A DNA stretch of 64,000 nt, taken from assembly GCF_000518265.1 (NCBI RefSeq), contig NZ_JADG01000011.1:186001-250000 (forward strand). Direction: 5' to 3'. A program made the translations under genes and the position numbers. The DNA is from Actinomadura oligospora ATCC 43269. GTDB lineage: Bacteria > Actinomycetota > Actinomycetes > Streptosporangiales > Streptosporangiaceae. This document shows positions 1 to 8,645 of this stretch, piece after piece. Position 1 is the stretch's first letter. The number at the start of each line of letters is the position of its first letter. The notes beneath the pieces were generated by a model, which was not told where the DNA came from, searched no databases, and saw nothing but the letters and a program-made list of their open reading frames with translations.

Positions 1-1
1 G

Positions 2-823
2 GCCTACGTCCGGTTCGGCGGCGTTCCCGAACGGCTGCACGTGTCCAGCCGGGTCGAGGGCGGGATGGGCCTGCACTTCGCGCTGGACGACGAGCTGCGC
101 GCGCTGAACGGGCCGCAGCTGTGCCGCCCCTGCCACCGGCCCTGGCGCCATCGTCCGGCCGCGATGTGGTGGGCGGTGCTGCCGTTCGCCGTCCTCGGCG
201 GGCTGGTGGCCGCGCGCGCGTCCGGACGGCTGTCGCGGGCGCTGATGCCGACGCTGTGCGCGGCGGCGGTCTCGGTGCCCTACCTGTTCATGATCGACTA
301 TGCCGCGCCCCGGTTCCTGCTGCCCGTCTACGCGCTGCTGGCCGTCCCCGTGGCGATGGGCCTGTGGTGGCTGGGGACCCAGGCTCCGGCGCGGCTGCGT
401 CCGTGGCTGGTGGGGCTGGCCGCCGTCGGACTCGTGGCGCACCTGGGCGTCCAGCAGGCGGTGCTGGCGCGGATGACCACGGGTTCGCAGCGCTCTCACG
501 GCGAGTACGTCCGGCTCGCCGCCGATCTGAACGCGCTCGGCGTCCGGGCTCCGTGCACCATCACCGGAGACCAGGCCGCCCCGGTCTCGTACCAGGCGCG
601 CTGCGCGTGGGCGCAGACGGCCGGGCCCAACACGTCCATCACCGTCCGGGGCCTGGTCGCGCTGTCGCGGCGGCAGCCGGTCGCGGTGCTCGTCGGGCCG
701 GGCGGCACCCCGCCCTCCTACGCCCGCGCCTGGTCAAGGCACCTGCTCTCGGGCCGCTACGGTCTCCGTGGCTTCAGCGCGTACGTCTCGCCGCAGCCGC
801 GCATGCCCGCCCCGCGGGCGTGA
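2..823 (+). CDS. C-terminal part of a GT-C-like integral membrane protein (truncated by window edge)
   Basis: The reading frame is open from the first bases of the window, so the start lies upstream. About 273 residues are visible. Three or four hydrophobic segments come first, one of them carrying the motif APRFLLPVYALLAVPVA, followed by about 120 residues of soluble C-terminal domain with two cysteines (APCTITGD and ARCAWAQ) that could pair outside the membrane. Multi-pass proteins with an R-[FY]-LLP-[VI]-Y segment near the end are common among ArnT/PMT-like (GT-C) sugar transferases and mannosyltransferases. This assignment is an inference from architecture; no catalytic residue is in the visible part. 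The next gene is co-directional 82 bp downstream. Confidence 0.6.
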   Translation, partial: AYVRFGGVPERLHVSSRVEGGMGLHFALDDELRALNGPQLCRPCHRPWRHRPAAMWWAVLPFAVLGGLVAARASGRLSRALMPTLCAAAVSVPYLFMIDYAAPRFLLPVYALLAVPVAMGLWWLGTQAPARLRPWLVGLAAVGLVAHLGVQQAVLARMTTGSQRSHGEYVRLAADLNALGVRAPCTITGDQAAPVSYQARCAWAQTAGPNTSITVRGLVALSRRQPVAVLVGPGGTPPSYARAWSRHLLSGRYGLRGFSAYVSPQPRMPAPRA

Positions 824-905
824 GCGCGTCCCGTCAGGCCGACGTCCGGACGCGTTGCCCCGTGGTGACCGTCGTCGTTCGCCGGGCGGGTGGAGACTAC
901 GCGGC

Positions 906-2072
906 ATGGACGATCAGCTCGCATCGCGCGGGACGGCGCGGCGGACGTGGCCGCTGTACGCGGCCGGGTTCACCACCGCGTTCGGCGCGCACGGCATCGC
1001 GGCCAATCTGGGGCAGGGCGATCCGGATCTGCAGGGGTCCGTCCTGTACCTGGGGTTGCTGCTGGCGCTGTACGACGGCGCCGAGGTGGTGCTCAAGCCG
1101 GTCTTCGGGACGTTGTCGGACCGGATCGGAGCGCGGCCGGTGCTGCTGGGCGGGCTGGTCGCGTTCGCGGCGGCCTCGGCGCTGTTCGTGTGGGCGCGCG
1201 ACCCCGGGCTGCTGTGGGTGGCCCGGCTGGGTCAGGGGGCGGCGGCCTCGGCGTTCTCGCCCGCCGCGTCCGCGCTGGTCGCGCGGCTGAACCCGCGAGG
1301 CGGGCACGGCCGGGCGTTCGGGTCCTACGGGTTCTTCAAGAGCATCGGGTACACCGCCGGGCCGCTGCTCGGCGGCGCGCTGGTCTGGGCGGGCGGGCTG
1401 ACGCTGCTGTTCGGCGTGCTGGCCGCGCTCGCCGTCGGCGTGACGGTCTGGGCCGCGGCGGCGGTGCCGTCCGTCCCGCCGCTGCCCCGGGCGCGGCAGA
1501 CCGTGGTCGACCTGGTCCGGGGGCTGGCGAACGGCGCGTTCCTCAGGCCGGTGGCGGCGCTCGCCGCGGCGACGGCGGCGCTGTCGGCGGGCGTCGGATT
1601 CCTTCCGTTGTCGGGCGCGTCCAGCGGGCTCACGCCCGTGGTCACGGGGGCGATGATCTCGGCGCCGGCCGCGTCCGCCGCGTTCGTCCAGCCCTGGGCG
1701 GGACGATCCCTGGACGCGGGCCGGATCACCGTCCGGGCCGGGCTGTCCGCCGGGCTCGGCGTCACCGGCGCGGGGCTGGCGGTCGCGGCGCTGCCCGGGG
1801 CCGTCCCGCTGCTGCCCGCCGCCGTCCTGATCGGAGTCGGGACGGGTCTCATCACGCCACTGGCGTTCACGGCGCTGGCCGCCTCGACGCCGCCCGAACA
1901 CCTCGGGCGGACGATGGGAACGGCCGAACTCGGACGCGAACTCGGCGACGCGGGCGGCCCGCTGCTGGTCGCCGCGGTGGCGGCGGCGCTCACGCTCGGC
2001 TGGGGATATCTCGCGCTGGCGCTGGTCGTCGTCCTGCTGGCCGTCCCGTCGGCGATCGCGGTCGACAGGTGA
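906..2072 (+). CDS. MFS transporter
   Basis: A 388-residue protein with about 12 hydrophobic segments, the size of the major facilitator superfamily. The loop between helices 2 and 3 carries GTLSDRIGARPVLLGG, a good version of the MFS motif A (G-x-L-a-D-r-x-G-r-r), and GYTAGPLLGGALVW fits the antiporter-like motif in helix 5. ATG 906 is chosen because GGTGGAG lies 10 bp upstream and the protein then begins just before the first helix; the frame is open further upstream. The substrate cannot be predicted. The last codons and the TGA lie in a 23-bp tandem repeat, and a bidirectional hairpin separates it from the convergent secreted-protein gene. Confidence 0.85.
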   Translation: MDDQLASRGTARRTWPLYAAGFTTAFGAHGIAANLGQGDPDLQGSVLYLGLLLALYDGAEVVLKPVFGTLSDRIGARPVLLGGLVAFAAASALFVWARDPGLLWVARLGQGAAASAFSPAASALVARLNPRGGHGRAFGSYGFFKSIGYTAGPLLGGALVWAGGLTLLFGVLAALAVGVTVWAAAAVPSVPPLPRARQTVVDLVRGLANGAFLRPVAALAAATAALSAGVGFLPLSGASSGLTPVVTGAMISAPAASAAFVQPWAGRSLDAGRITVRAGLSAGLGVTGAGLAVAALPGAVPLLPAAVLIGVGTGLITPLAFTALAASTPPEHLGRTMGTAELGRELGDAGGPLLVAAVAAALTLGWGYLALALVVVLLAVPSAIAVDR

Positions 2073-2183
2073 GAGCGATCGCGGTCGGCAGGTGAGAGCG
2101 GTCGCGGTCGACGGGTGAGAGCGGTCGCGGTCGGCAGGTGAGAGCGGTCGCGGTCGACGGGTGAGAGCGATCGCGGTCGGCAG
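2051..2183. repeat. 23-bp minisatellite on the MFS gene stop codon
   Basis: Five consecutive 23-bp units start at 2069, 2092, 2115, 2138 and 2161, each beginning GTGAGAGCG and continuing A/G-TCGCGGTCG-A/G-C-A/G-G. An 18-bp partial unit at 2051-2068 is the end of the MFS coding sequence. The TGA of that gene (2070-2072) is the TGA of the first unit. Units alternate between two variants (GGCAG and GACGG ends), which suggests expansion of a two-unit block. Confidence 0.9.
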
Positions 2184-2186
2184 GTG

Positions 2187-2218
2187 AGAAGGGAGGCGCG
2201 CGACCGCGCCTCCCTTCT
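2187..2218. terminator. Bidirectional terminator hairpin between convergent genes
   Basis: A perfect 14-bp stem (AGAAGGGAGGCGCG and its complement) closes a CGAC loop, directly between the MFS gene with its repeat (+) and the end of the Asp-box protein gene (-) at 2231. There is no T-tract, as is common in high-GC actinomycetes. Confidence 0.8.
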
Positions 2219-2230
2219 GGCCGTGATCAG

Positions 2231-3682
2231 TCAGCGCTTCGTACCGGCGGAGGCGGGCGGCTGGTGGCCGCTGGTGACCGCCGGGGTGGCGGCGGCGCCG
2301 CGCGCGCCGCCGGTGATGGCGAGGCCGCCGGTCGGGACGTACATGGCCTCGTCGAAGGTGGTGCCGCTCTTCGGGTTCGCGACGGCGATGACCGGCCAGG
2401 CTCGTCCGCCCAGGACGGAGGTGGAGATGTAGTCGCCGACCATGACGCCCTGGCTGGTGTTCGCGATCGACGACAGCGACATCGGCCCGGCGAGCTGGGT
2501 CGGCGCGCTCCACGACGAGCCGCCGTTCACCGAGGAGGTGTAGCCGACGGTCAGCTGGCACGTGGAGGCCGTGCAGCTCGACGACGGGTAGCGGTAGTAG
2601 GTCACCGCGAGGTCGGCGGACGCGCCGGACGTCGTCGCGTCCACGCCGACGCCGGGGATGAAGTGGTCACCTCCGTCGCTGGTCACCCGCGTGACCGAGC
2701 CCCAGGTCGTCTCGCTCGTGGACTTGCTCATCACGATGTCGTTGCCCGTGCAGCCGGACTGGAAGCGGCAGTCCTGCCAGACGACGTAGGCGGTCCCGGC
2801 GGCGTCGATCTCGGCGGACGGGAGCGGGCTGGTGCGCAGGTTCCCGGCCACGGTGTGCGACTGGACGCTGGAGACCAGCACCGAGGAACCCCACGTGCTC
2901 CCGCCGTTGGTGGAGCGGAAGGAGCGGATCTGGCCGGTGTTGCTCTCGTAGGGCACAAGGACGGTCCCGTTCGGCCGCACGACCGGCTGACCGCCGAGGC
3001 CCGTGGAGTTGGTGGACTTGTCCGTCCAGGTCAGGCCGCCGTCGGACGAGGTGGACATGTGGATGCGGTTGCCCGCGCCGTTGTCGTCGTACTCGGTGTA
3101 GCAGCGTCCGTAGTTCGGGCTGGACGCGGTGTTGTCGCAGACGATCCAGTTCTTGTCCAGGTTCGCCGAGCCCGTGGCGTTGGCGGTGACGACCGGGTTG
3201 GCCCAGGTGTGCCCGCCGTCGGTGGAGCGGCTGGTGACGACGGCCTTGCCGACGACCCCGCTGGTGTCGGTGAGCGCCAGCCCGGAGATCATCCACACGC
3301 CGTGCCGGGCGTCGTAGGCGACGGCCGCGTCGCTGACCCGGTCGTAGGGGCCGCCTCCCTGGAACTTGGTGACGCCGGGCAGGCAGCCGTTCGTCCACGT
3401 CGCGCCGCTGTCGGACGAGGTGGAGAAGCAGATGTCGGACGATCCGCCGTCGAAGAAGCGGCCGGTCTGGAACGCCGACACGATCGTGGTGCCGTAGGCG
3501 AAGGTGTCGGGCTCGACCTGGGTGCGGTGCTGGCTGGTGGTGTTGGTGAACGGATCGCTGCTGACCTGGGTGAGGGCCACGTTGGCGAGGGCCGGTCCGC
3601 CGCCCAGCAGGAGCGCGGCGGCGCCCGCGAGCGCGGTGGCCGAGAGGGGGATCAGACGGCGCGGGGTGAGGCGCAGGGGCAT
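2231..3682 (-). CDS. Secreted Asp-box (BNR) protein, sialidase-like beta-propeller
   Basis: A 483-residue protein starting MPLRLTPRRLIPLS with a signal peptide ending near ALANVAL. It contains at least five Asp-box repeats of the S-x-D-x-G-x-T-W type: SDSGATW, STDGGHTW, SSDGGLTW, STNGGSTW and SVNGGSSW, spaced as in six-bladed sialidase propellers. Asp-boxes are structural, so they show the fold but not activity; I did not identify the arginine triad or catalytic Tyr/Glu of a true sialidase, so the protein may be another exported glycan-binding or hydrolytic propeller. ATG 3682 has GGGAGA about 6 bp upstream; the frame is open 46 codons further but that stretch does not look coding. It is convergent with the MFS gene. 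Confidence 0.8.
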   Translation of the reverse strand: MPLRLTPRRLIPLSATALAGAAALLLGGGPALANVALTQVSSDPFTNTTSQHRTQVEPDTFAYGTTIVSAFQTGRFFDGGSSDICFSTSSDSGATWTNGCLPGVTKFQGGGPYDRVSDAAVAYDARHGVWMISGLALTDTSGVVGKAVVTSRSTDGGHTWANPVVTANATGSANLDKNWIVCDNTASSPNYGRCYTEYDDNGAGNRIHMSTSSDGGLTWTDKSTNSTGLGGQPVVRPNGTVLVPYESNTGQIRSFRSTNGGSTWGSSVLVSSVQSHTVAGNLRTSPLPSAEIDAAGTAYVVWQDCRFQSGCTGNDIVMSKSTSETTWGSVTRVTSDGGDHFIPGVGVDATTSGASADLAVTYYRYPSSSCTASTCQLTVGYTSSVNGGSSWSAPTQLAGPMSLSSIANTSQGVMVGDYISTSVLGGRAWPVIAVANPKSGTTFDEAMYVPTGGLAITGGARGAAATPAVTSGHQPPASAGTKR

Positions 3683-3924
3683 GAGAGTCTCCCGTAACAG
3701 GACGAAGCAGGCCAAAGCTCCATCAAGTACGCAAGAGTCGTCAATGGGGAGCGACTGTCCGGTTGCGGTCCGTTGCGTCCCGCGTGAAAGAGGGCGACGC
3801 TGGCGACGGACCACATCCACCGGGAACCGCAGGCACGGCGGACGGCCGGGACGGCCTGGGGCGGCAGAGGACAGGGCGCTCGGGCCGCCGGGACTCAGGC
3901 GGTCGGGGGGCTCAGGCGGACGGG

Positions 3925-4197
3925 GTGCGGGGTGGTGGGGGCGCGCTCGGGGGCTCGTTGCATGCGGGAGTTCGAGGCCTGCTGGGTGGCAGGGCCTCGG
4001 TGGTCGTCCTCGGCCTCGCGGCGGTGGCGCTCGTCGGCGTCCATCTGGGGCCGGCGGGCGCGGTCGCCGAGGGGTCGGGCTGGACGGGCAGGACGGTCGA
4101 CGTCGTCGCCGGGCTGCTCGCGGTGAAGGTGGTGTTCGTGCTGGTCGGCCTGCGCCGCCGCGCCTCGCGGGGCGCGCGGCGCGGAGGCTCCTCGTAG
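3925..4197 (+). CDS. Possible small two-helix membrane protein
   Basis: An open frame of about 90 residues from GTG 3925 (open upstream to 3763). It encodes two plausible membrane segments, RASVVVLGLAAVALVGVHL and VDVVAGLLAVKVVFVLVGL, with a positively charged C-terminal tail of Arg and Ser/Gly. No family is recognised and the N-terminal region is Gly/Arg low-complexity, so the start is uncertain. It is convergent with the DUF4142 gene, whose stop is 15 bp away. It could be a chance frame in GC-rich DNA, but the two hydrophobic stretches favour a real gene. Confidence 0.4.
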   Translation: MRGGGGALGGSLHAGVRGLLGGRASVVVLGLAAVALVGVHLGPAGAVAEGSGWTGRTVDVVAGLLAVKVVFVLVGLRRRASRGARRGGSS

Positions 4198-4212
4198 GCG
4201 TCCCCCTGTCGA

Positions 4213-4773
4213 CTAGTGCTGGCTCTGCTTCAGCATGGCCAGGTGCTTCTGCAGGACGGGGAGCGCCTGGCGGGCGGCTCCGACGACCGTCGGGTCCGAG
4301 CCGTGGGCGACCTCGTAGCGCGTCGCCGCGAGGGCCTCTTCGTGAGCGGTGATCTGACCGGCGATGAACTCGTTGTCGAAGGCCGATCCGGTGAGGCCGC
4401 CGAGCCGCTGCTGCTCCGCGGCCTGCTCGGCCGAGGGGCTGGTCGGCAGGCCGACGTGGAACCGCTCGGCCGTGCTGACGACCGTCTGGTCCTGCCGGGT
4501 GTGGTCGGTCGAGAGCGTGCCCGCCTCCAGCTGGATCTGCCGGCTGCCGCTCTTGTCCTGCGCGAGCTGGGCCGCCTCGATCTCGGCGAGGTTGCCCTGG
4601 TGGGTCTGCGCGAGCCAGTTCTTGTCCTGCCCGGTCAGATCAGCGGGCGAGGGGTTCGCCGAGGACGTGGCCGGCGGGGCCTTCTTCTCGTGGTGGTACG
4701 CCCCGCAGGCCGCTCCCGTCACCACGACCGCCGCGGCGGCGGCCACGACCGCCGGCCACCGAGTGATGGACAT
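4213..4773 (-). CDS. Exported DUF4142 family protein
   Basis: A 186-residue protein with an N-terminal hydrophobic segment ending VVVTGAACGAY, where the Cys could be a lipobox cysteine (position -3 is not the usual Leu, so lipidation is uncertain). The mature part is helical, with DNEFIAGQITAHEEALAATR followed by a Leu-Pro-Val-Leu-x-x-His motif (LPVLQKHLAML). This Asp...His-containing helical hairpin is the DUF4142 signature; the family has a ferritin-like four-helix fold and its role is unknown. ATG 4773 is preceded by GGGGAG at 9 bp. It is probably monocistronic. Confidence 0.8.
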   Translation of the reverse strand: MSITRWPAVVAAAAAVVVTGAACGAYHHEKKAPPATSSANPSPADLTGQDKNWLAQTHQGNLAEIEAAQLAQDKSGSRQIQLEAGTLSTDHTRQDQTVVSTAERFHVGLPTSPSAEQAAEQQRLGGLTGSAFDNEFIAGQITAHEEALAATRYEVAHGSDPTVVGAARQALPVLQKHLAMLKQSQH

Positions 4774-4951
4774 GATCCGATCTCCCCACTCGCCGCACCG
4801 CCCTACCCCCCTCCTTTGTAGTCCGACCGAAACACCGGTTTTAAACACGCCCAGGCGAGTCGGAGGGGAGCCGTCCGGCCGCCCGTCCTCGCGGACGGGC
4901 GGCCCCGCAAGGGATGCCGCCGTTTCCAGGCGATCCGGATTCGGGCCGGGC

Positions 4952-5377
4952 TCAGCTCCCCCCGATGAACTGGTGGTCGGTGCGGATCCGGCCGTCGGCG
5001 TCCAGGGTCAGGACGTCCAGGCCGCTCCCGGCGGGCTCGCCCGTCTCCTTCGACACCATCGACCACCGGACGGCGAGCACGTCCGGCATGAGGACGACCG
5101 GCTCGGCGGTCGCCTCGAAGACGTGCTCCCCCGGCGCCACGAACATCTCGTAGGCGCGGGAGACGCGGGCGTCCAGGGCCTCGTGGCCCCGGACGTCCAG
5201 CGTCGGGACGGGGAACGCCAGGCCGCGGGCCGCGTCCCGGATCTCCACGGGCGGGTCCACCAGGACCTGGACCCCGTCGTCGGCCCACAGTTCGCGGATC
5301 GCCGCGCTCCGGCGCGCCGCGTCGGGCTCGTTCCACAGGGCGGTGAATCGCTCGGCCACATCACGTCGGTTGCTCAT
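4952..5377 (-). CDS. SnoaL-like / NTF2-fold protein
   Basis: A 141-residue protein beginning MSNRRDVAERFTALWNEPD and ending with LTLDADGRIRTDHQFIGGS. The order helix (ALWN), WADD, a beta-rich middle, and a final D-x-D-G-[RK]-I pattern is that of the SnoaL-like polyketide-cyclase / ketosteroid-isomerase fold. No catalytic residues can be assigned and many family members are uncharacterised. The frame is open far upstream, but ATG 5377 gives the usual domain length. It is divergent from the DUF2231 gene, with a 22-bp perfect inverted repeat 33 bp upstream of the start. Confidence 0.75.
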   Translation of the reverse strand: MSNRRDVAERFTALWNEPDAARRSAAIRELWADDGVQVLVDPPVEIRDAARGLAFPVPTLDVRGHEALDARVSRAYEMFVAPGEHVFEATAEPVVLMPDVLAVRWSMVSKETGEPAGSGLDVLTLDADGRIRTDHQFIGGS

Positions 5378-5409
5378 GCAAGCAGTGTCCCGGGCCGGGC
5401 CGCGATCAC

Positions 5410-5431
5410 GCGATTCCCTGGAGGGAATCGC
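5410..5431. promoter_or_regulatory. Inverted-repeat operator candidate
   Basis: GCGATTCCCT, two bases GG, then AGGGAATCGC: a perfect 10-bp dyad between the divergent SnoaL-like (-) and DUF2231 (+) genes. Its tight symmetry without a loop fits a protein-binding site better than an RNA hairpin. No regulator gene is adjacent. Confidence 0.5.
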
Positions 5432-5539
5432 CGACGGCGAGCGGGCCCTATGAAGATCCTCTGAATGTCCCTTGGAGGGGGGCGCGAGGGCGGCTGGCGG
5501 GGGTTCACTGCTGGGCGTCACCGATTTGTGAGGATTCTG

Positions 5540-6049
5540 ATGCCCGCCACCGTCTGGGGACTCCCCGTCCACCCCCTGATCGTCCATCTCGTCGTGTTCC
5601 TCGTTCCGCTGGTCGCGCTGGCCGCTCTCGTGGTGGCGGTCTGGCCGCGAGCGCGGAGGGTCGCCGCGCCCTGGGCGCTGGGCCTCGCCACGGCCGGGGT
5701 CGTGTCCGTCCCGATGGCCACGTCCAGCGGTGAGGGGCTGGAGAAGCGCGTCCCGCACACGGCGCTCGTGGAACGGCACGCCGAACTCGCCGACGGGCTG
5801 CTCCCGCTCGTCGCCGGGGTCTGGCTGGCGCTGGCCGTCATCGTGGCGGTCGCCTGGTACTCGCGACGCGGGACGGACGCCGGGAGCGGCGGAGCGGGGG
5901 CGGCCCGGTGGACCACGGTGGTCACCGTGGCCGCCGCCGTGGCCGCCGTCGGCGCGTCGGTCGCGACGGGCGTCCAGGTCGTCCGCATCGGCCACAGCGG
6001 GGCCAAGGCCGTCTGGCACGACGTCGGCCAGGAGAAGCCCGGGCGCTGA
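5540..6049 (+). CDS. DUF2231 family membrane protein
   Basis: A 169-residue protein starting MPATVWGLPVHPLIVHLVVF. The opening G-L-P-V-H-P-L-I-V-H is the hallmark of DUF2231, a family of small four-helix membrane proteins with conserved histidines of unknown function. Four hydrophobic segments are visible, and a short charged tail follows VVRIGHSGAKAVW, a conserved late His-Ser-Gly motif. ATG 5540 is preferred since AGGA lies 6 bp upstream; the frame is open back to 5465. Its promoter region is shared with the SnoaL-like gene. Confidence 0.8.
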   Translation: MPATVWGLPVHPLIVHLVVFLVPLVALAALVVAVWPRARRVAAPWALGLATAGVVSVPMATSSGEGLEKRVPHTALVERHAELADGLLPLVAGVWLALAVIVAVAWYSRRGTDAGSGGAGAARWTTVVTVAAAVAAVGASVATGVQVVRIGHSGAKAVWHDVGQEKPGR

Positions 6050-6204
6050 CCCCGCGCCGCCCTGCCGACCGACCTCCGCCGTCCTGCCCACCGTCCTCCG
6101 CCGTCCTCCGCCTTTGGCCGGGCGGCGTTCCGGGTGGGGTGAGTGATCTTGCGAGGGGTCCAGGGGAGATGATCAGGGCGGGTGCGGGACGGGACGGAGG
6201 CGTT

Positions 6205-6912
6205 GTGGGTGACAGGGTTTCGGCGGACGAGGCCCGGGGGTTCGTCGCGGTGGCGCGGGCGCACCGGGAGCACGAGCGGTACCACTCGATGCTGAAGCTG
6301 GACGACGCGACCGCGTGGCGGCGGGACTCGAACGTGCTCAAAGTGCTGGCCGACCACTGGACGACCCTGGACGGCGGCGGGACCGGGACGCCTGACCCGG
6401 CGTACGGCGCGGTCGGCTGCCCCGACCTGAACGGACCGGCGGTGGTGGCGACGACCGGCGTGCTGTTCATGGAGGGCCCGGCGGAGCCCGCCGAGCTGGC
6501 GGCGATGGTCGGACGGTTCGACGAGGCGGCGGGGCGGTACCGGCGGCTGGCGGAGTGGCTGGCCGGGCACATGGCCGCCGAGTGGCCTCGCCTGTCGGTG
6601 CTGCTCGCGCCGCAGACGGCCGACGCGGCGCGTCCCCGGTTCGCGGCCCTCGCCCGGACGACGGCGGCGGGCCAGGCGTACGACCTGGTCGCCCACCTGC
6701 TCACCACGGCGGTCACCGGGTTGCGCGGGCTGGACCTGTCACCGGCCGGGGTCCGGGACGATCCGGACGGCGCGGCGGCCGTCCTGCGGAACGCCTCGTG
6801 GCTGGTGGACATGGCCTCGGCGCGGCTCGCGGAGGCGGCGGCGCAGCTGAGCCTGTCCGATCCGGACTGGACGGCCTTCACCGAGGAGCTCTACTGCGGA
6901 GAGGCAGGATAG
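6205..6912 (+). CDS. Hypothetical protein
   Basis: A 235-residue protein read from GTG 6205, chosen because GGAGG lies 5 bp upstream (an in-frame ATG at 6169 has a badly spaced site). It starts with a helical region rich in His/Arg (ARAHREHERYHSML), a Trp-containing stretch, then a largely helical alanine-rich domain. There is no signal peptide or membrane segment. I do not recognise a family; the early H-x-x-H-x-R-Y-H-x-M cluster might bind metal but this is speculation. The next gene starts 28 bp downstream on the same strand. Confidence 0.75.
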   Translation: MGDRVSADEARGFVAVARAHREHERYHSMLKLDDATAWRRDSNVLKVLADHWTTLDGGGTGTPDPAYGAVGCPDLNGPAVVATTGVLFMEGPAEPAELAAMVGRFDEAAGRYRRLAEWLAGHMAAEWPRLSVLLAPQTADAARPRFAALARTTAAGQAYDLVAHLLTTAVTGLRGLDLSPAGVRDDPDGAAAVLRNASWLVDMASARLAEAAAQLSLSDPDWTAFTEELYCGEAG

Positions 6913-6940
6913 GTCCGGATTCGGCAGCCCCGGCTCAAGC

Positions 6941-7402
6941 GTGGGCCAAGGCTTCGCCGGTCGGCGCGTCGTCCGGCGGCGGGGCGGGAATGCCGGGGCG
7001 GTGGAGCAGAAGCCGGACGCCGAGCCGGACGCCGGGCCAAGCGCCGAGCCGGGCGCTGGGCCGGAGGCCGCGGGGGACGCGCAGCCGGATGCCAGGTATC
7101 TGCTCGCCAACGAGCGCACCTACCTGGCCTGGACGCGCACGTGCCTGGCGTTCCTGGTCGGCGGTGTCGCGTTGGGCCAGCTGTCCGTCCGGTCCGGGCT
7201 CGAATGGCTGCGGACGGCGATCGTCCTGCTGGTCTTCGTGTCCGGGATCGTCCTGACGCCGCTCGCCTTCCTGCACTGGCGCACCGCCGAGCGGGCCATC
7301 CGGACCGGGACGGCGCTCCCCCGGCACGTCCTGCCGTTCGTGCTCATGGTGCTGATGGTGGCCGTCGGACTGGCGCTGGCCGTCCTGCTGGTGTGCTCCT
7401 AG
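6941..7402 (+). CDS. DUF202 (YidH-like) membrane protein
   Basis: About 153 residues. After a low-complexity Pro/Glu/Ala/Asp N-terminus comes YLLANERTYLAWTRTCLAFL, an excellent match to the DUF202 signature L-A-N-E-R-T-x-L-A-W-x-R-T, then two more membrane helices. The family is widespread, forms three-helix membrane proteins and has no firmly established role. The start is uncertain: GTG 6941 and GTG 7001 are both in frame and neither has a clear ribosome binding site; the signature lies downstream of both. It is convergent with the next gene, with 4 bp between stops. Confidence 0.8.
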   Translation: MGQGFAGRRVVRRRGGNAGAVEQKPDAEPDAGPSAEPGAGPEAAGDAQPDARYLLANERTYLAWTRTCLAFLVGGVALGQLSVRSGLEWLRTAIVLLVFVSGIVLTPLAFLHWRTAERAIRTGTALPRHVLPFVLMVLMVAVGLALAVLLVCS

Positions 7403-7406
7403 CAGG

Positions 7407-8384
7407 TCAGACGCCGACCGCCCGGAGGGTCGCGGCGAGGTCGTTCACCCGGGCCTGGAGCTCGACGAGCCGTTCCAGGAGGGTCTCGTCCGCGACGGCG
7501 ACCAGGTCGTCGGGGTCGATGGCCAGGATGTTCCTGGACGTGGCGGTCAGCGTCCTGGTGAACTTCGCGCGCTGCTCGCGGACGAAGGCGTCCGGATCGG
7601 ACCGGACGGCGCGGTCGACGAGCTCCCGCACGAACTCGTAGGCGTCCTCGACGGCGTCCCCGCCGGGTTCGTCCGGTTCGTCCGAGCGGACGCGGGCGAG
7701 GCGTTCGTCGGAGAGCTCGGCGGGCGACAGCGCGAGCGACACGACCTGCCCGCCGGGGGTCTTCGCCGTCCCCTCGTCCAGGACGCGGGAGACGTACTCG
7801 AGGTGGTCGGCGCGGCGCTGCCCGGCCTTCGCGGCCCTCCGCGCGTCCGGGTCGGCGAGGACCCTGGCCAGGGTCGCGTCGCGTTCCTCCGGACGGGAGA
7901 GCAGCGCCTCCCGCGCGGCCTCGGCGGTGAGACGGTCGCCGAGGATCGCGGCCCGCATCGCGGGACGGTGGCCCGTGATCTCCAGGGCCTTCTTGTGGCT
8001 CGCGCCGATCGCCTCGGCCTCGGCGACGACGCGCTGCCCCTTGTCGCCGGACGATCCGGGCGCGGCGTAGTAGCCGGGCCAGACGTCCGCCTCGGGGAGG
8101 TCGACCTCGGCTCCCGGAGCGAGGGTCGCGGCGTCCGGGACGAGGCCGTCCGCTGCCGCGGCCTGCCATGCCTTCCAGTGGCGGTCGACGCGTCCGACGG
8201 CGCATCCGGCGTGCTCGGCGAACGCCTTCGCCGAGACCTTCCCCTCGGCGACCGCCCCGGCGGGGTCGTCCTTGGTGACGCTTCTCGCGACCAGGAGCCC
8301 GAACGTCCAGCCTCCGGCGGCGGCGAACGAGCCGAAGCGCTCGGCGTCCCGGGAAATCAGTTCATTCGGCTGACCGCTCACCAT
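7407..8384 (-). CDS. Hypothetical protein, possibly DNA-binding
   Basis: A 325-residue soluble protein from ATG 8384, with a purine-rich GGGGGAG just upstream. It begins with a helical region (ERFGSFAAAGGWTFGLLVAR), then a stretch resembling a helix-turn-helix (FAEHAGCAVGRVDRHWKAWQ), a repeated ALLSRPEER / LARVLADPDARRA helical section, and a charged C-terminal half ending in a coiled-coil-like segment (LVELQARVNDLAATL). The layout recalls ParB-like proteins with a helical domain and a dimerising tail, but no ParB box is visible and I do not assign a function. It is monocistronic and divergent from the histidine kinase gene. Confidence 0.75.
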   Translation of the reverse strand: MVSGQPNELISRDAERFGSFAAAGGWTFGLLVARSVTKDDPAGAVAEGKVSAKAFAEHAGCAVGRVDRHWKAWQAAAADGLVPDAATLAPGAEVDLPEADVWPGYYAAPGSSGDKGQRVVAEAEAIGASHKKALEITGHRPAMRAAILGDRLTAEAAREALLSRPEERDATLARVLADPDARRAAKAGQRRADHLEYVSRVLDEGTAKTPGGQVVSLALSPAELSDERLARVRSDEPDEPGGDAVEDAYEFVRELVDRAVRSDPDAFVREQRAKFTRTLTATSRNILAIDPDDLVAVADETLLERLVELQARVNDLAATLRAVGV

Positions 8385-8645
8385 GTCTCCCCCGGCCGGA
8401 CGGAACGACGGGCGCCCGGCCTCCGTCCGCGTCACGCTATAGGACGCTCACCGCGCGGGAGCGCCACCGCGACCGAGCCGTCCGCGCGGCCGGTGGAGTC
8501 CGGTCAACCCGTCCCAATGGTTCCGCAATATGGCCCACGGACGGCTCGAACCGCCGCCTCCCGTTCGGCTAGACAGAGGCGGTCACCGTTCTGGCCTTCG
8601 CCCGTGGTCGTTCGCTGGAACGCCCGGCCACCGTGCGGAGGACGC

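Noticed and set aside
768..905. Longer N-terminal extension of the MFS transporter
   Set aside because: The frame is open to 768, but this part is Arg-rich without a ribosome binding site and would overlap the upstream gene; ATG 906 begins right before the first helix.
897..2561. Long antisense open frames opposite the MFS gene and elsewhere (for example 45029-48538, 50493-54203, 42551-44983, 58416-61580 upstream extensions)
   Set aside because: They are Arg/Gly/Pro/Ala-rich low-complexity translations of the third-codon-position GC bias, lack domains and ribosome binding sites, and overlap well-supported genes.
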